This document shows, piece after piece, positions 6,178 to 12,271 of a stretch of 12,271 nucleotides of DNA (position 1 is the stretch's first letter; every line of letters begins with the position of its first letter). Source of the DNA: Propionibacteriaceae bacterium (GTDB lineage: Bacteria > Actinomycetota > Actinomycetes > Propionibacteriales > Propionibacteriaceae); NCBI GenBank assembly GCA_031282235.1, contig JAITED010000203.1, forward strand, positions 1-12,271, in the 5' to 3' direction. The notes below the pieces were generated by a model that was given only the letters and a program-made list of their open reading frames with translations, was not told the DNA's origin and did no database searches. The position numbers and the translations under genes are program-made.

Positions 6178-9100
6178 AGTTTGGAAGAGGCGGATCTGTG
6201 GGCGTGGGCTCACGAGGAAGATCACGAAGATACGCCGCCGCGCGGCGCGGATCGGGTTACCGCCATTATCGTCACCCATAACGGTGCGCCGTTCATCGGT
6301 AAGGCCGTGGTGGAGTTGTCCCGCTCCGAGCAGCGCCCTGGGCACATCATCGTAGTGAACACTGGCTCAAAGGATGCCACTCATCGCGTACTTGACCAAG
6401 CGCTATCGGAAGAACTCATCGACCAAGTCATCGCTGCCCCCTCCGACATCGGTTTCTCCGCTGCGGTGAACTTGGCCATCGACGAATCAGAGGCGCTGCC
6501 GCCGCTGTGGTACTGGCTGCTGCATGACGATTGCTGGCCGCGCCACGATGCCCTCACCGAACTGTTGCGCGCCGCTACCGTACCGGACTTCGCCACCGGC
6601 CCAGCCATCGTGCTGCCCAAACTACTGAAACCCCATCGTGGCAACAGCCCAGACCGAGTCAGCAGCGTAGGGGAGACTATCGCCCGTAGCGGGGCGCGTA
6701 TCGCCAGCGTGGAACCCGGTGAGATTGACCAACGCCAAGATGAGGCTATGCCCGTATTGGGCGGTGCCACCGCCGGGATGTTGGTACGCGCGGATGCGTT
6801 GGAAGAACTGGGCGGCTTAGCGGAGGGGTTGCCGTATTTTCGTACCGGTGTCGAGTTGGGTTGGCGCGCCCATCGGCGGGGGCTACAGGTGGAAACCTGC
6901 CCGGATGCGGGGGTGTATCACGAGCAAGCCTCGTGGAGTGGCCGCCGCGACTCCGAATCCGCGTTTGACCCGGAGGCACACGATTTGGCCGCTGGGATGC
7001 GGGTGGTGCAGATGCACTCATCGGTGCCGCTGCTCACCGGTGTTCGCCTGCGGCTGGTGAACCGGGCGCACTACATTCAGGCCGCGCTGGCTAAAGACTC
7101 TGACCGTACCCGGCTTTACTCAAAGGCCGCTCGGGCGTTCTCCCAAACGCGCTCCGAACTGCCGGGGCTGTTGGCGCTGACTGCCCCCATTAAACGTGAC
7201 AGCGTTCGGGTGCCCAAGGGGTTGCTGCCCGGCAGGTTCTGGGGTTTGGGACGGTTCATGCAGTGGAGCATGGGCAAAGTGGAGAGTTGGTGGCGGCGGC
7301 TGATGGGTTCCACCACCGGCATCGGCATTGACGACCTCACCAGCGACGAAACGGACAGCTACCGTTATCAACGAACCAACATATCGCTCGTCGGTGTCGC
7401 GGCGGTGCTGCTGGCGCTGTGTACGATACTCGCTTTCCGTACCTTGATAGGTTTCGGATACCCCACGTCAGACTCGCTGTTGCCACCCCCGGCGACATTG
7501 GGGGACGCTTGGGATAATTGGATTAAAGCCACCCCAGGGCTGCCGGGAGCTAATGCCCCTTGGCTAGGCATTATGGCATTGGGTTCCACTATCGCTGCCG
7601 GGCAACCGGCGTTATTCGTCTGGTTGTTGCTGCTCAGTTCCGTATTGGTGGCTTTCACCACCGCGTATCACTTCCTACGGCGCATCACCCCGAGCAACTT
7701 CGCGTTGCTGCTCGCTGCCGTATGGGCGTTGCTGTTGCCCACCAGCGGGCTGCTGCGCTCCGGTTCGCTCTCCGGGATTGTGGTGGCAATCATGTTGCCG
7801 GTGCTGGCCATCGGATTATACGAATGGACGCACGTCCCGCTTAGCGGGTTGGCCGGTTTGCAACCTCCGGGGTTAGTGGCGGTGTGCGGCACACTATTCG
7901 CGGCGGTGTCGCCGTCGCTGCTTTTAGGGGTGGTGGCAGCCGGGTTTGTGGTCGCCATGTTCCGGCGCGACTTTAGAGGTTTTCTCGTTATCACGCTGAT
8001 GCCGCTGCTAGTTTTAGGGCCGTGGTGGCCGAGAGTGCTGGCCGACCCGGCCCGTATCTTCGCCTCCGTTGATGGAGCCGCCAACCCCGCCGACAAACTG
8101 GCAGATGTCGTCTCGCTGCTCGCTGCCCGCTTCGGCAACTCCGGGCCGTGGTGGCTCACTTGGGGAGTGTTGGCCGTGTTGGCCATAGCGTTCTTGAGTG
8201 CCGGACGGGCGCAGTTGGCGTCCAAGTGGCGGCGGGTGCTGCTGATTGCCATGGCGGCATCAATGCTGGTCGGAGTGGCGTTGGGGCGTTACGTGTTCTA
8301 TATCGGTAGCGTGCCGGTACGCGGGTTCTCGATACCTTGGGTTTTCGGCGCCCTGTTGATCGCTTTGACGCTGATAGCGCTCTGGCTTAAATCCTCCAAC
8401 AGCACTCCCAGCACCAAAACCCGCGCCAGTAATGAAATACGTTCCGCCTGCGTTGGGTTGTTGGCGGCGTACTGCGCGCTCGGAACCGTATGGTGGGTTT
8501 GGGCTGGGGCGGGTGAACCGTTGCAACTACAAACCAACGACGGGTTGCCCGGCTATGTCAATGCGGTGGAGGAATCTTGGCGTGCCAGTCGTACGTTAGT
8601 GGTCACTTTAGATGACGGGGTGGCTGCGGTGAGCGTAAAAGATGCCAAACATCCAGTATGGGGCAGTGGGGAATCCGAAGCGTTGCAGCCAGAGGCACTG
8701 CAGACCGCTTACTTGGAGTTGGCGCAACAGATTGCGGACGGGGTGATTACGGATCGGCTCGCGGAACGGTTGGAGCAGGCGGGTATCGCGCATGTGGTGG
8801 TGACCGGAGCTCCCGCCCCCGTCATTCTGGCGTTACAGGGGGTGCCCGGTTTAACCGGGGCTTTAGAGGTTGATGGGCCGGTGCAAACATACGTATTCAC
8901 TGTCGCTGGCACTCCCAGCCGGGTGAACATTGTGACCGCGGGGGTGCAGACGCCGCTGGAGCGTGAAACCGTGGACACCGGGCCTAGTTACCGCCGTTTG
9001 TTGCTGTTGGAGCAGGCAGACCCGGACTGGAAACTCACCGTCTCCGGGGTGCCGCTAACCCCAGTTACTGACGATAGTGGGCTGGCACTGTTCGATTTAG

Positions 9101-9261
9101 GCGCCGCTAGCGGCGAGGTTGAGTGGCATTTGGAGCCCACTTGGAGTTGGGTGATTTGGGAGTTGGTCGCGGTGGTAGTGCTGTTGTGGCTAGCTGCTCC
9201 GGCGGCGCGGCGCAACGAACGTAGCGTTCGCGACTCTTGGAAGGGGGAAGATGATGAGTGA
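6175..9261 (+). CDS. Large GT2-family glycosyltransferase with polytopic membrane domain
   Basis: The 1028-aa protein begins with a cytosolic GT2 domain (about 27-300): VTAIIVTHNG at 28-37, VNTGSKDAT at 61-69, LLHDDCW at 115-121 with D118/D119 in the metal/nucleotide-sugar position, GGATAGML at 196-203, GVELGWR at 225-231 (E227 as the acidic base candidate), and VYHEQAS at 247-253. Hydrophobic helices follow from about 403 (403-421, 463-475, 479-498, 505-520, 529-548, 566-595, 600-617, 658-676, 688-705, 720-738, 754-775), then a soluble extracytoplasmic segment of about 210 residues and a last TM helix near 990-1009. The likely role is addition of sugar to a lipid-linked envelope polymer; the sugar is unknown. 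The gene order whiB, large GT, DUF5719 matches Streptomyces. It overlaps the next gene by 8 bases (ATG 9254). Confidence 0.85.
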   Translation: MSLEEADLWAWAHEEDHEDTPPRGADRVTAIIVTHNGAPFIGKAVVELSRSEQRPGHIIVVNTGSKDATHRVLDQALSEELIDQVIAAPSDIGFSAAVNLAIDESEALPPLWYWLLHDDCWPRHDALTELLRAATVPDFATGPAIVLPKLLKPHRGNSPDRVSSVGETIARSGARIASVEPGEIDQRQDEAMPVLGGATAGMLVRADALEELGGLAEGLPYFRTGVELGWRAHRRGLQVETCPDAGVYHEQASWSGRRDSESAFDPEAHDLAAGMRVVQMHSSVPLLTGVRLRLVNRAHYIQAALAKDSDRTRLYSKAARAFSQTRSELPGLLALTAPIKRDSVRVPKGLLPGRFWGLGRFMQWSMGKVESWWRRLMGSTTGIGIDDLTSDETDSYRYQRTNISLVGVAAVLLALCTILAFRTLIGFGYPTSDSLLPPPATLGDAWDNWIKATPGLPGANAPWLGIMALGSTIAAGQPALFVWLLLLSSVLVAFTTAYHFLRRITPSNFALLLAAVWALLLPTSGLLRSGSLSGIVVAIMLPVLAIGLYEWTHVPLSGLAGLQPPGLVAVCGTLFAAVSPSLLLGVVAAGFVVAMFRRDFRGFLVITLMPLLVLGPWWPRVLADPARIFASVDGAANPADKLADVVSLLAARFGNSGPWWLTWGVLAVLAIAFLSAGRAQLASKWRRVLLIAMAASMLVGVALGRYVFYIGSVPVRGFSIPWVFGALLIALTLIALWLKSSNSTPSTKTRASNEIRSACVGLLAAYCALGTVWWVWAGAGEPLQLQTNDGLPGYVNAVEESWRASRTLVVTLDDGVAAVSVKDAKHPVWGSGESEALQPEALQTAYLELAQQIADGVITDRLAERLEQAGIAHVVVTGAPAPVILALQGVPGLTGALEVDGPVQTYVFTVAGTPSRVNIVTAGVQTPLERETVDTGPSYRRLLLLEQADPDWKLTVSGVPLTPVTDDSGLALFDLGAASGEVEWHLEPTWSWVIWELVAVVVLLWLAAPAARRNERSVRDSWKGEDDE

Positions 9262-11146
9262 AGAACCCACCGGCACCCCGGTGCCGGACGCAGAGTTTTC
9301 GCCACCAGAACCTCCCGAGGCCGCGACTCCTGCGTCGCCAACTTCGGCGTTTCCCGACCGTCTCGGCACCGCCTTTTCTTTACTGCGGGGGCGTAAACCG
9401 CAGTCCCGCCGCAGTGGTGGCAGTGGGGATGCTGCGGCTGGGGCTACGCCAAATACGGAAAAAGGTGAGGTAGCTGCAACGGCTGAAACGGCTGAAACGG
9501 CTGAAACGGCGCAGACAAGCCAAGATGAGACGGAACTAGACACCACCACCCCTCCTGTCGCCCATGCGAAGCGGGGAGTGACACCGGATGAGGAGTGGGC
9601 GAATGGCGCCGGGCTGGACGAGGATAGTGATGTCGCCACTGAGCCGAACACGAAACCGATGCGCGGTGCGCGCACAGATGACGTAGTTGTTGACGAAACT
9701 CTGGATGACGAGGTGTTATCGGAGGACGATACGGCGCAGGACGCTTCGGAGGATGCCACCACTGATGGCAGCGCCGGTGCCGCAACTAGCACGGTTGGGC
9801 ATTACGCCCGCCGCGTCATGCAGCAGGTAAAAACTCCGATGCAGGTGATGTTGGGGACTACGGACGCATCGAAACAGCATCCACCGCTGGAAGCGTTGAT
9901 TGGAGTAATTCTGCTGGTGGTGGGGGCATTGGTCGTCGCGCTGGTGTCGAAGTATCCCCAAGCGCCCCAGACTGTGATGCCGAAAGCCGATATTCGGCTG
10001 GTGTGCCCTGGGTTCGAAGCGTATCCCGGCACGATTAGCGCTCAGGTGAAAGGTGGCGCTAACTACAGCGTCGTCGGTGCCGACAGCGCTGAAACCGCTA
10101 AGGTTGGCCAGTTTGATATAACCGATGTGAAGTCTCCATCCTCACTGGCAGCGGTGACGGGAGCGTCGGAACTGGTGGCGCGGCTCACTATCACGGATGG
10201 CACGCGCACCGCGGCGACCAACTGTAGTGCGCCGCTGGCTAGCCAATACTTGCTGTTCCCCGATGCCGCCGGGAGTACGCTACAGATTGCCAACCCCGAT
10301 GCGAGCGTTGCGGTGTATAACGTCACCATCATCGGCCCGAAAGGGGAGATTACGGGGGAGCAGTTGCGCGATGCCCGGCTGGCTCCCAACTCGGTGATGG
10401 AGTACAACCTGTCTGACTACGTGAAAGATGAAGGCTCGGTCGGTATTCGGGTGCAGAATACGCACGGGCGTTTGCTAGCCACCGGGTTGGTCACCAACGG
10501 CGGGCTGGATTTGATAAGCGCTTCGAATACTGGATTGAGCCTAGTGGCCGCCGGAATCCCCACATTGGCCAGCGTGAAAGTGGTGCTCACCAACCCAGCT
10601 ACCGTGCGGGTTACTGCGAGCATCAAGGCGTTGACGGATACGGGAGTCGTAGGTTTAGCGGGTGTTGATGCCATCACCATTGAAGCTTCACAGTCAAAAG
10701 TGGTTGATGTGAGTGAGGCGATGTTGGGGCTGGGGGGAGCGCTCCAAATCACCGCTAACAATGGTATTGCGGCCAGCGCGGTAGTCGGTTACGCCGACGA
10801 TGTAGCCGTAATCCCCGCTATCCCGTTCACGCATCTGGTGGCCGAACCGCTGTTGTCTGCCGCTGCGCCCCCCATGACGTTGACGCTGGCGAACGTATCT
10901 GAGGCCGCCGCCGATGTGCAACTGAGCCTATTTACAGCCACCGGCTCAACCGAAACCACGGTGACGCTACCCGCTAGCAGCACGTTAGCCACTCCCATCC
11001 CCGAGGGTGTCATCCGGGTGGGGTTAGAAGTCCCGCAATTAGTGGCCTACGCCCTAGCCCAAGACGAAAGCGGCTTAACCGTCACCAACCTCCCCACCGA
11101 AGTCCGCGACATCGGCCGTACCCCCCTAAAAATCGTAGTGCGCTAA
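9254..11146 (+). CDS. DUF5719-type membrane-anchored envelope protein
   Basis: The 630-aa product (631 from ATG 9251) has a long acidic, low-complexity cytoplasmic N-terminus (about 1-195, rich in E, D, T, A and P), one TM helix at about 214-234 (LEALIGVILLVVGALVVALV), and an extracytoplasmic region of about 395 residues made of beta-rich repeats, matching the DUF5719 family partnered with the large GT in actinobacteria. No catalytic motif is recognised. Two start codons lie in tandem (ATG 9251, ATG 9254) after a GGGGGA stretch (9243-9248); 9254 has the better spacing. The start is inside the GT gene, so translation is coupled. Four TAE-like tripeptides at about 76-87 come from a 9-bp tandem repeat. 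The assignment is mainly by context and architecture; function is unknown. Confidence 0.7.
   Translation: MSEEPTGTPVPDAEFSPPEPPEAATPASPTSAFPDRLGTAFSLLRGRKPQSRRSGGSGDAAAGATPNTEKGEVAATAETAETAETAQTSQDETELDTTTPPVAHAKRGVTPDEEWANGAGLDEDSDVATEPNTKPMRGARTDDVVVDETLDDEVLSEDDTAQDASEDATTDGSAGAATSTVGHYARRVMQQVKTPMQVMLGTTDASKQHPPLEALIGVILLVVGALVVALVSKYPQAPQTVMPKADIRLVCPGFEAYPGTISAQVKGGANYSVVGADSAETAKVGQFDITDVKSPSSLAAVTGASELVARLTITDGTRTAATNCSAPLASQYLLFPDAAGSTLQIANPDASVAVYNVTIIGPKGEITGEQLRDARLAPNSVMEYNLSDYVKDEGSVGIRVQNTHGRLLATGLVTNGGLDLISASNTGLSLVAAGIPTLASVKVVLTNPATVRVTASIKALTDTGVVGLAGVDAITIEASQSKVVDVSEAMLGLGGALQITANNGIAASAVVGYADDVAVIPAIPFTHLVAEPLLSAAAPPMTLTLANVSEAAADVQLSLFTATGSTETTVTLPASSTLATPIPEGVIRVGLEVPQLVAYALAQDESGLTVTNLPTEVRDIGRTPLKIVVR
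9479..9514 (+). repeat. 9-bp in-frame tandem repeat in DUF5719 gene
   Basis: Three perfect copies of ACGGCTGAA (9479-9487, 9488-9496, 9497-9505) and a degenerate fourth (ACGGCGCAG, 9506-9514) encode Thr-Ala-Glu units in the acidic cytoplasmic tail. Copy-number change by slippage would lengthen the tail in frame without breaking the gene. Confidence 0.85.
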
Positions 11147-11194
11147 GAATCGCGGTTGAGGTTTCGCGGGTAGTTACTGCTACTTCCAACGCTA

Positions 11195-11240
11195 TTGACA
11201 CCCTGATGTTTAAGTGACACTATTGGTATATGAGTGACAC
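11195..11240 (+). promoter_or_regulatory. Toxin-antitoxin promoter with three TGACAC repeats, leaderless start
   Basis: A perfect -35 TTGACA (11195-11200) lies 17 bases before CACTAT (11218-11223), a weak -10; transcription would start at about 11230, the A of the antitoxin ATG, and no Shine-Dalgarno is present. TGACAC occurs three times at 11196-11201, 11215-11220 and 11235-11240 (19- and 20-base steps, about two helical turns), the last two extended to AGTGACAC. These overlap the -35, the -10 and the first codons, as expected for an autoregulatory operator bound by the VapB-VapC complex. Confidence 0.55.
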
Positions 11241-11523
11241 TTATACTGCGGTGATGGGAGATAAAGGGCGGGTGGTGATTCCAGCCCCGTTGCGTATTGA
11301 ATACCATTGGGCAAGGGATGAGGTGCTGGTGCTTATCCCGGAGGATTACGGTGTACGTGTGCTTACGCGCAGTGCGCTGTTGGCTGAGACGCGAGCGAAG
11401 TTGAAAAACCTGCCTAGCCTAGCCGATGAGGTTATTGCAGAGCATCGCGCTGAGGCAGCGCGCGATAGGGGAGAGCAGAAAGAGCGCCGGGCGCAAAAGC
11501 AGTTACAGAGGCGGGACGTATGA
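11230..11523 (+). CDS. vapB: AbrB/MazE-fold (SpoVT-AbrB) antitoxin, VapB type
   Basis: The 97-aa product has the swapped-hairpin DNA-binding domain at its N-terminus, recognised by GDKGRVVIPAPLR (about residues 10-22) and then a strand/turn with LVLIPEDYGVRVLTRSALL. The C-terminal half, from about residue 55, is charged (LKNLPSLADEVIAEHRAEAA, then runs of K, R and E), typical of a flexible segment that wraps the toxin. In such pairs the antitoxin neutralises the PIN toxin and represses the operon. The stop TGA (11521-11523) overlaps the toxin ATG, so the antitoxin is made first and the two are coupled. The ATG at 11230 is the only sensible start. The call rests on motif and partner; the name VapB is by pairing with a PIN toxin. 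Confidence 0.85.
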   Translation: MSDTYTAVMGDKGRVVIPAPLRIEYHWARDEVLVLIPEDYGVRVLTRSALLAETRAKLKNLPSLADEVIAEHRAEAARDRGEQKERRAQKQLQRRDV

Positions 11524-11909
11524 GTGTGGTGTTCGATGCCTCCGCGCTGCTGGCTTTCTTGCAGGAGGAACCGGGGGCTAGCGTCGTTGAGCTAGCGTTG
11601 GAAGATGCCGATGCGGTTTGTCCGGCCACTAACTGGTCGGAGGTGGCTCAGAAGCTGTGTTACCACGGTGTGGATTGGGCAGAGAGCCGGGAAGCACTGC
11701 ACAGTTTTGGAATACGGGTGGAGCCGATAACGGAAGTCGATGCTGAGCGAGCGGCTGAACTGTGGACGGAGCATTCGTCCCTCTCATTGGCTGACCGACT
11801 CTGCCTTGCCGTGGGGGAGCGTTTGGATGCCGATGTGCTAACGGCAGACCGGGAACTGGTGAAAGCCCACCCACAAGCTAAATCAATCCGTGGCTTGGAG
11901 GTTGTTTAG
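11520..11909 (+). CDS. vapC: PIN-domain ribonuclease toxin, VapC type
   Basis: The 129-aa product is one PIN domain. The four acidic residues of the Mg2+ site are visible: D6 (MSVVFDASALLAFL), E41 (NWSEVAQKL), D92 (SLADRLCLA) and D110 (LTADRE). All are intact, so it is expected to be active as a site-specific RNase, commonly cutting tRNA or rRNA in this family; the target cannot be read from sequence. It overlaps the antitoxin by ATGA and is preceded by a G-rich AGAGGCGGG that may act as RBS. The pair lies after the DUF5719 gene, where relatives carry other housekeeping genes (a metallopeptidase and DUF3499), suggesting insertion of an accessory module. Another option, an orphan RNase without toxicity, is less likely given the pairing. 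Confidence 0.88.
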   Translation: MSVVFDASALLAFLQEEPGASVVELALEDADAVCPATNWSEVAQKLCYHGVDWAESREALHSFGIRVEPITEVDAERAAELWTEHSSLSLADRLCLAVGERLDADVLTADRELVKAHPQAKSIRGLEVV

Positions 11910-11926
11910 TTTACGGTGTGGGGTTG

Positions 11927-11942
11927 TGCTAGGGTCTGGTGT
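11927..11942 (+). promoter_or_regulatory. Possible extended -10 promoter for the riboswitch transcript
   Basis: TGcTAGGGT (11927-11935) is an extended -10 element (TG-N-TAGGGT); TTTACG (11910-11915) upstream is only 14 bases away, too close for a good -35. A start near 11942 would leave about 16 bases before the aptamer. Weak evidence; read-through from vapBC is an alternative. Confidence 0.35.
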
Positions 11943-11957
11943 ACAAATGAATATCAG

Positions 11958-12100
11958 ACGTCAGCGGTTGCGTATGCAATAACATAGGAATCCGGTGTGA
12001 GACCGGGGCTGCGACCCAACTGTGATAGTCCGAGGATGGAACTGCTGAGTTTATTTACTGTTCTGTTTTGGGGCTTTAGCCAGGAACTTGCCGGTGGCGT
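11958..12100 (+). ncRNA. Cobalamin (B12) riboswitch aptamer
   Basis: The order of conserved elements matches the cobalamin riboswitch: ACGTCAGCGG (11958-11967) pairs with CCGGTGGCGT (12091-12100) as the closing helix (one G-G mismatch and one G-U); AGGAATCC follows at 11986; CCGG (11992-11995) pairs with CCGG (12003-12006) as the P3 hairpin; then GGGCTGCGACCCAACTGTGA (12007-12026), corresponding to the conserved CTG..CCC..ACTGT region; and the B12 box AGCCAGGAACTTGCC at 12078-12092. The aptamer is on the plus strand, so it controls a gene beyond the right edge, probably a B12/cobalt transporter or a B12-independent isoenzyme. At 143 bases it is compact. The downstream expression platform is listed separately. 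Confidence 0.88.
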
Positions 12101-12114
12101 GTGGGATGGGGAAG

Positions 12115-12171
12115 CACTAGTCGTTTGGTTAGTGGGTTCTCTGACTCTCAGGATTCGTGGGAGCGCTCACT
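12115..12171 (+). promoter_or_regulatory. Riboswitch expression platform: two mutually exclusive hairpins
   Basis: CACTA (12115-12119) pairs with TAGTG (12130-12134) to form a small hairpin whose loop contains TTGG (12125-12128), able to kiss CCAA (12016-12019) in the aptamer's L5 region; this fits the P13 kissing hairpin of cobalamin riboswitches. Alternatively AGTGGGTTCTC (12131-12141) pairs with GAGCGCTCACT (12161-12171) with one mismatch. Both use 12131-12134, so only one can form at a time. The switching order is inference. Confidence 0.5.
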
Positions 12172-12174
12172 TGG

Positions 12175-12205
12175 CGTCAAGGGTTGACGTTTTGTGTTTG
12201 TTTTT
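12175..12205 (+). terminator. Intrinsic terminator downstream of cobalamin riboswitch
   Basis: CGTCAA (12175-12180) and TTGACG (12184-12189) form a perfect stem around a GGG loop, followed by TTTTGTGTTTGTTTTT (12190-12205). The short stem and broken U-tract suggest a conditional rather than strong terminator, consistent with transcription control by the riboswitch. Its 5' arm starts 4 bases after the preceding alternative hairpin. Confidence 0.6.
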
Positions 12206-12271
12206 CATCTTTTTTTGAGGGTTGCTCTCGTCCTTTCTTTCGCTTTCGGGTCGGTTTTGTGTTCCGGGGGG
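12206..12271. other. Non-coding end of window, no gene seen
   Basis: With the riboswitch and terminator, the whole stretch from 11910 to the right edge holds no credible coding region. This last part is pyrimidine-rich (TTTTTTT at 12211-12217, then repeated CTTTC and TCG) without a start codon plus RBS; the riboswitch-controlled gene must begin further right. Confidence 0.6.

Noticed and set aside
7668..8252. 194-codon frame on the minus strand inside the glycosyltransferase gene
   Set aside because: It is antisense to a clear membrane-domain coding region, with Ser/Thr/Ala/Pro-rich composition typical of antisense frames and no RBS or motif.
9190..9792. 200-codon Ser/Val-rich frame on the minus strand
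   Set aside because: It is the antisense of the low-complexity acidic tail of the DUF5719 gene; the composition follows from that tail.
11997..12218. 73-codon frame at the right end
   Set aside because: It lies within the cobalamin riboswitch and terminator; the conserved bases are explained by RNA structure rather than protein.
1..12271. Apparent excess of CGTA/TACG tetranucleotides across genes
   Set aside because: Spot counts in two 600-base samples were only modestly above expectation and can follow from codon choice (CGT before A, GTA, TAC); no exact count was possible.
1..12271. CRISPR array, tRNA/rRNA genes, insertion sequence or integrase
   Set aside because: No regularly spaced direct repeats of suitable length, no tRNA-like cloverleaf and no transposase or integrase motif was seen; the TA pair shows no flanking repeats I could recognise.

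Overview
The window reads as chromosomal DNA of a high-GC Gram-positive bacterium (Actinomycetota). The signs are a WhiB-family Fe-S regulator, a DUF5719-type protein next to a large membrane glycosyltransferase, a single-domain biotin ligase followed by a small membrane PH-domain protein, frequent GTG starts and ATGA stop/start overlaps. Gene content is compatible with an Actinomycetaceae-like host, but genus is not decidable from the sequence alone.

Layout. (1) 1-3061, plus strand: the 3' end of miaB, miaA (tRNA A37 modification), birA (biotin ligase), a two-TM bacterial PH-domain protein and purE. Spacing is tight up to the PH gene; purE follows after 45 bases with its own strong RBS. purK, usual beside purE in relatives, is absent. 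(2) 3066-4277, minus strand: an LCP-family cell-wall ligase, convergent with purE and divergent from manC. (3) 4362-5417: manC, GDP-mannose synthesis. (4) 5418-5760: a 343-base intergenic region with a good sigma70-type promoter, a palindrome on its -10 box, a possible short leader ORF and competing GGCC hairpins, all leading to whiB (5761-6045). (5) 6175-11146: a 1028-aa GT2/polytopic membrane protein overlapping a 630-aa DUF5719-type membrane-anchored protein, an envelope pair. (6) 11230-11909: a VapBC-type toxin-antitoxin pair (AbrB-fold antitoxin, PIN toxin) whose promoter carries three TGACAC repeats and appears leaderless. (7) 11942-12271: a cobalamin riboswitch aptamer, two mutually exclusive downstream hairpins and an intrinsic terminator; the controlled gene lies beyond the right edge.

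Together the core is an envelope-building block (LCP transferase, GDP-mannose supply, WhiB regulator, glycosyltransferase, DUF5719) followed by an accessory toxin-antitoxin pair and a B12-controlled transcription unit. All proteins belong to known or named families; I see no convincing new multigene defence or biosynthetic system. The least explained material is regulatory RNA/DNA: the whiB leader, the iterated TA operator, and the riboswitch expression platform.
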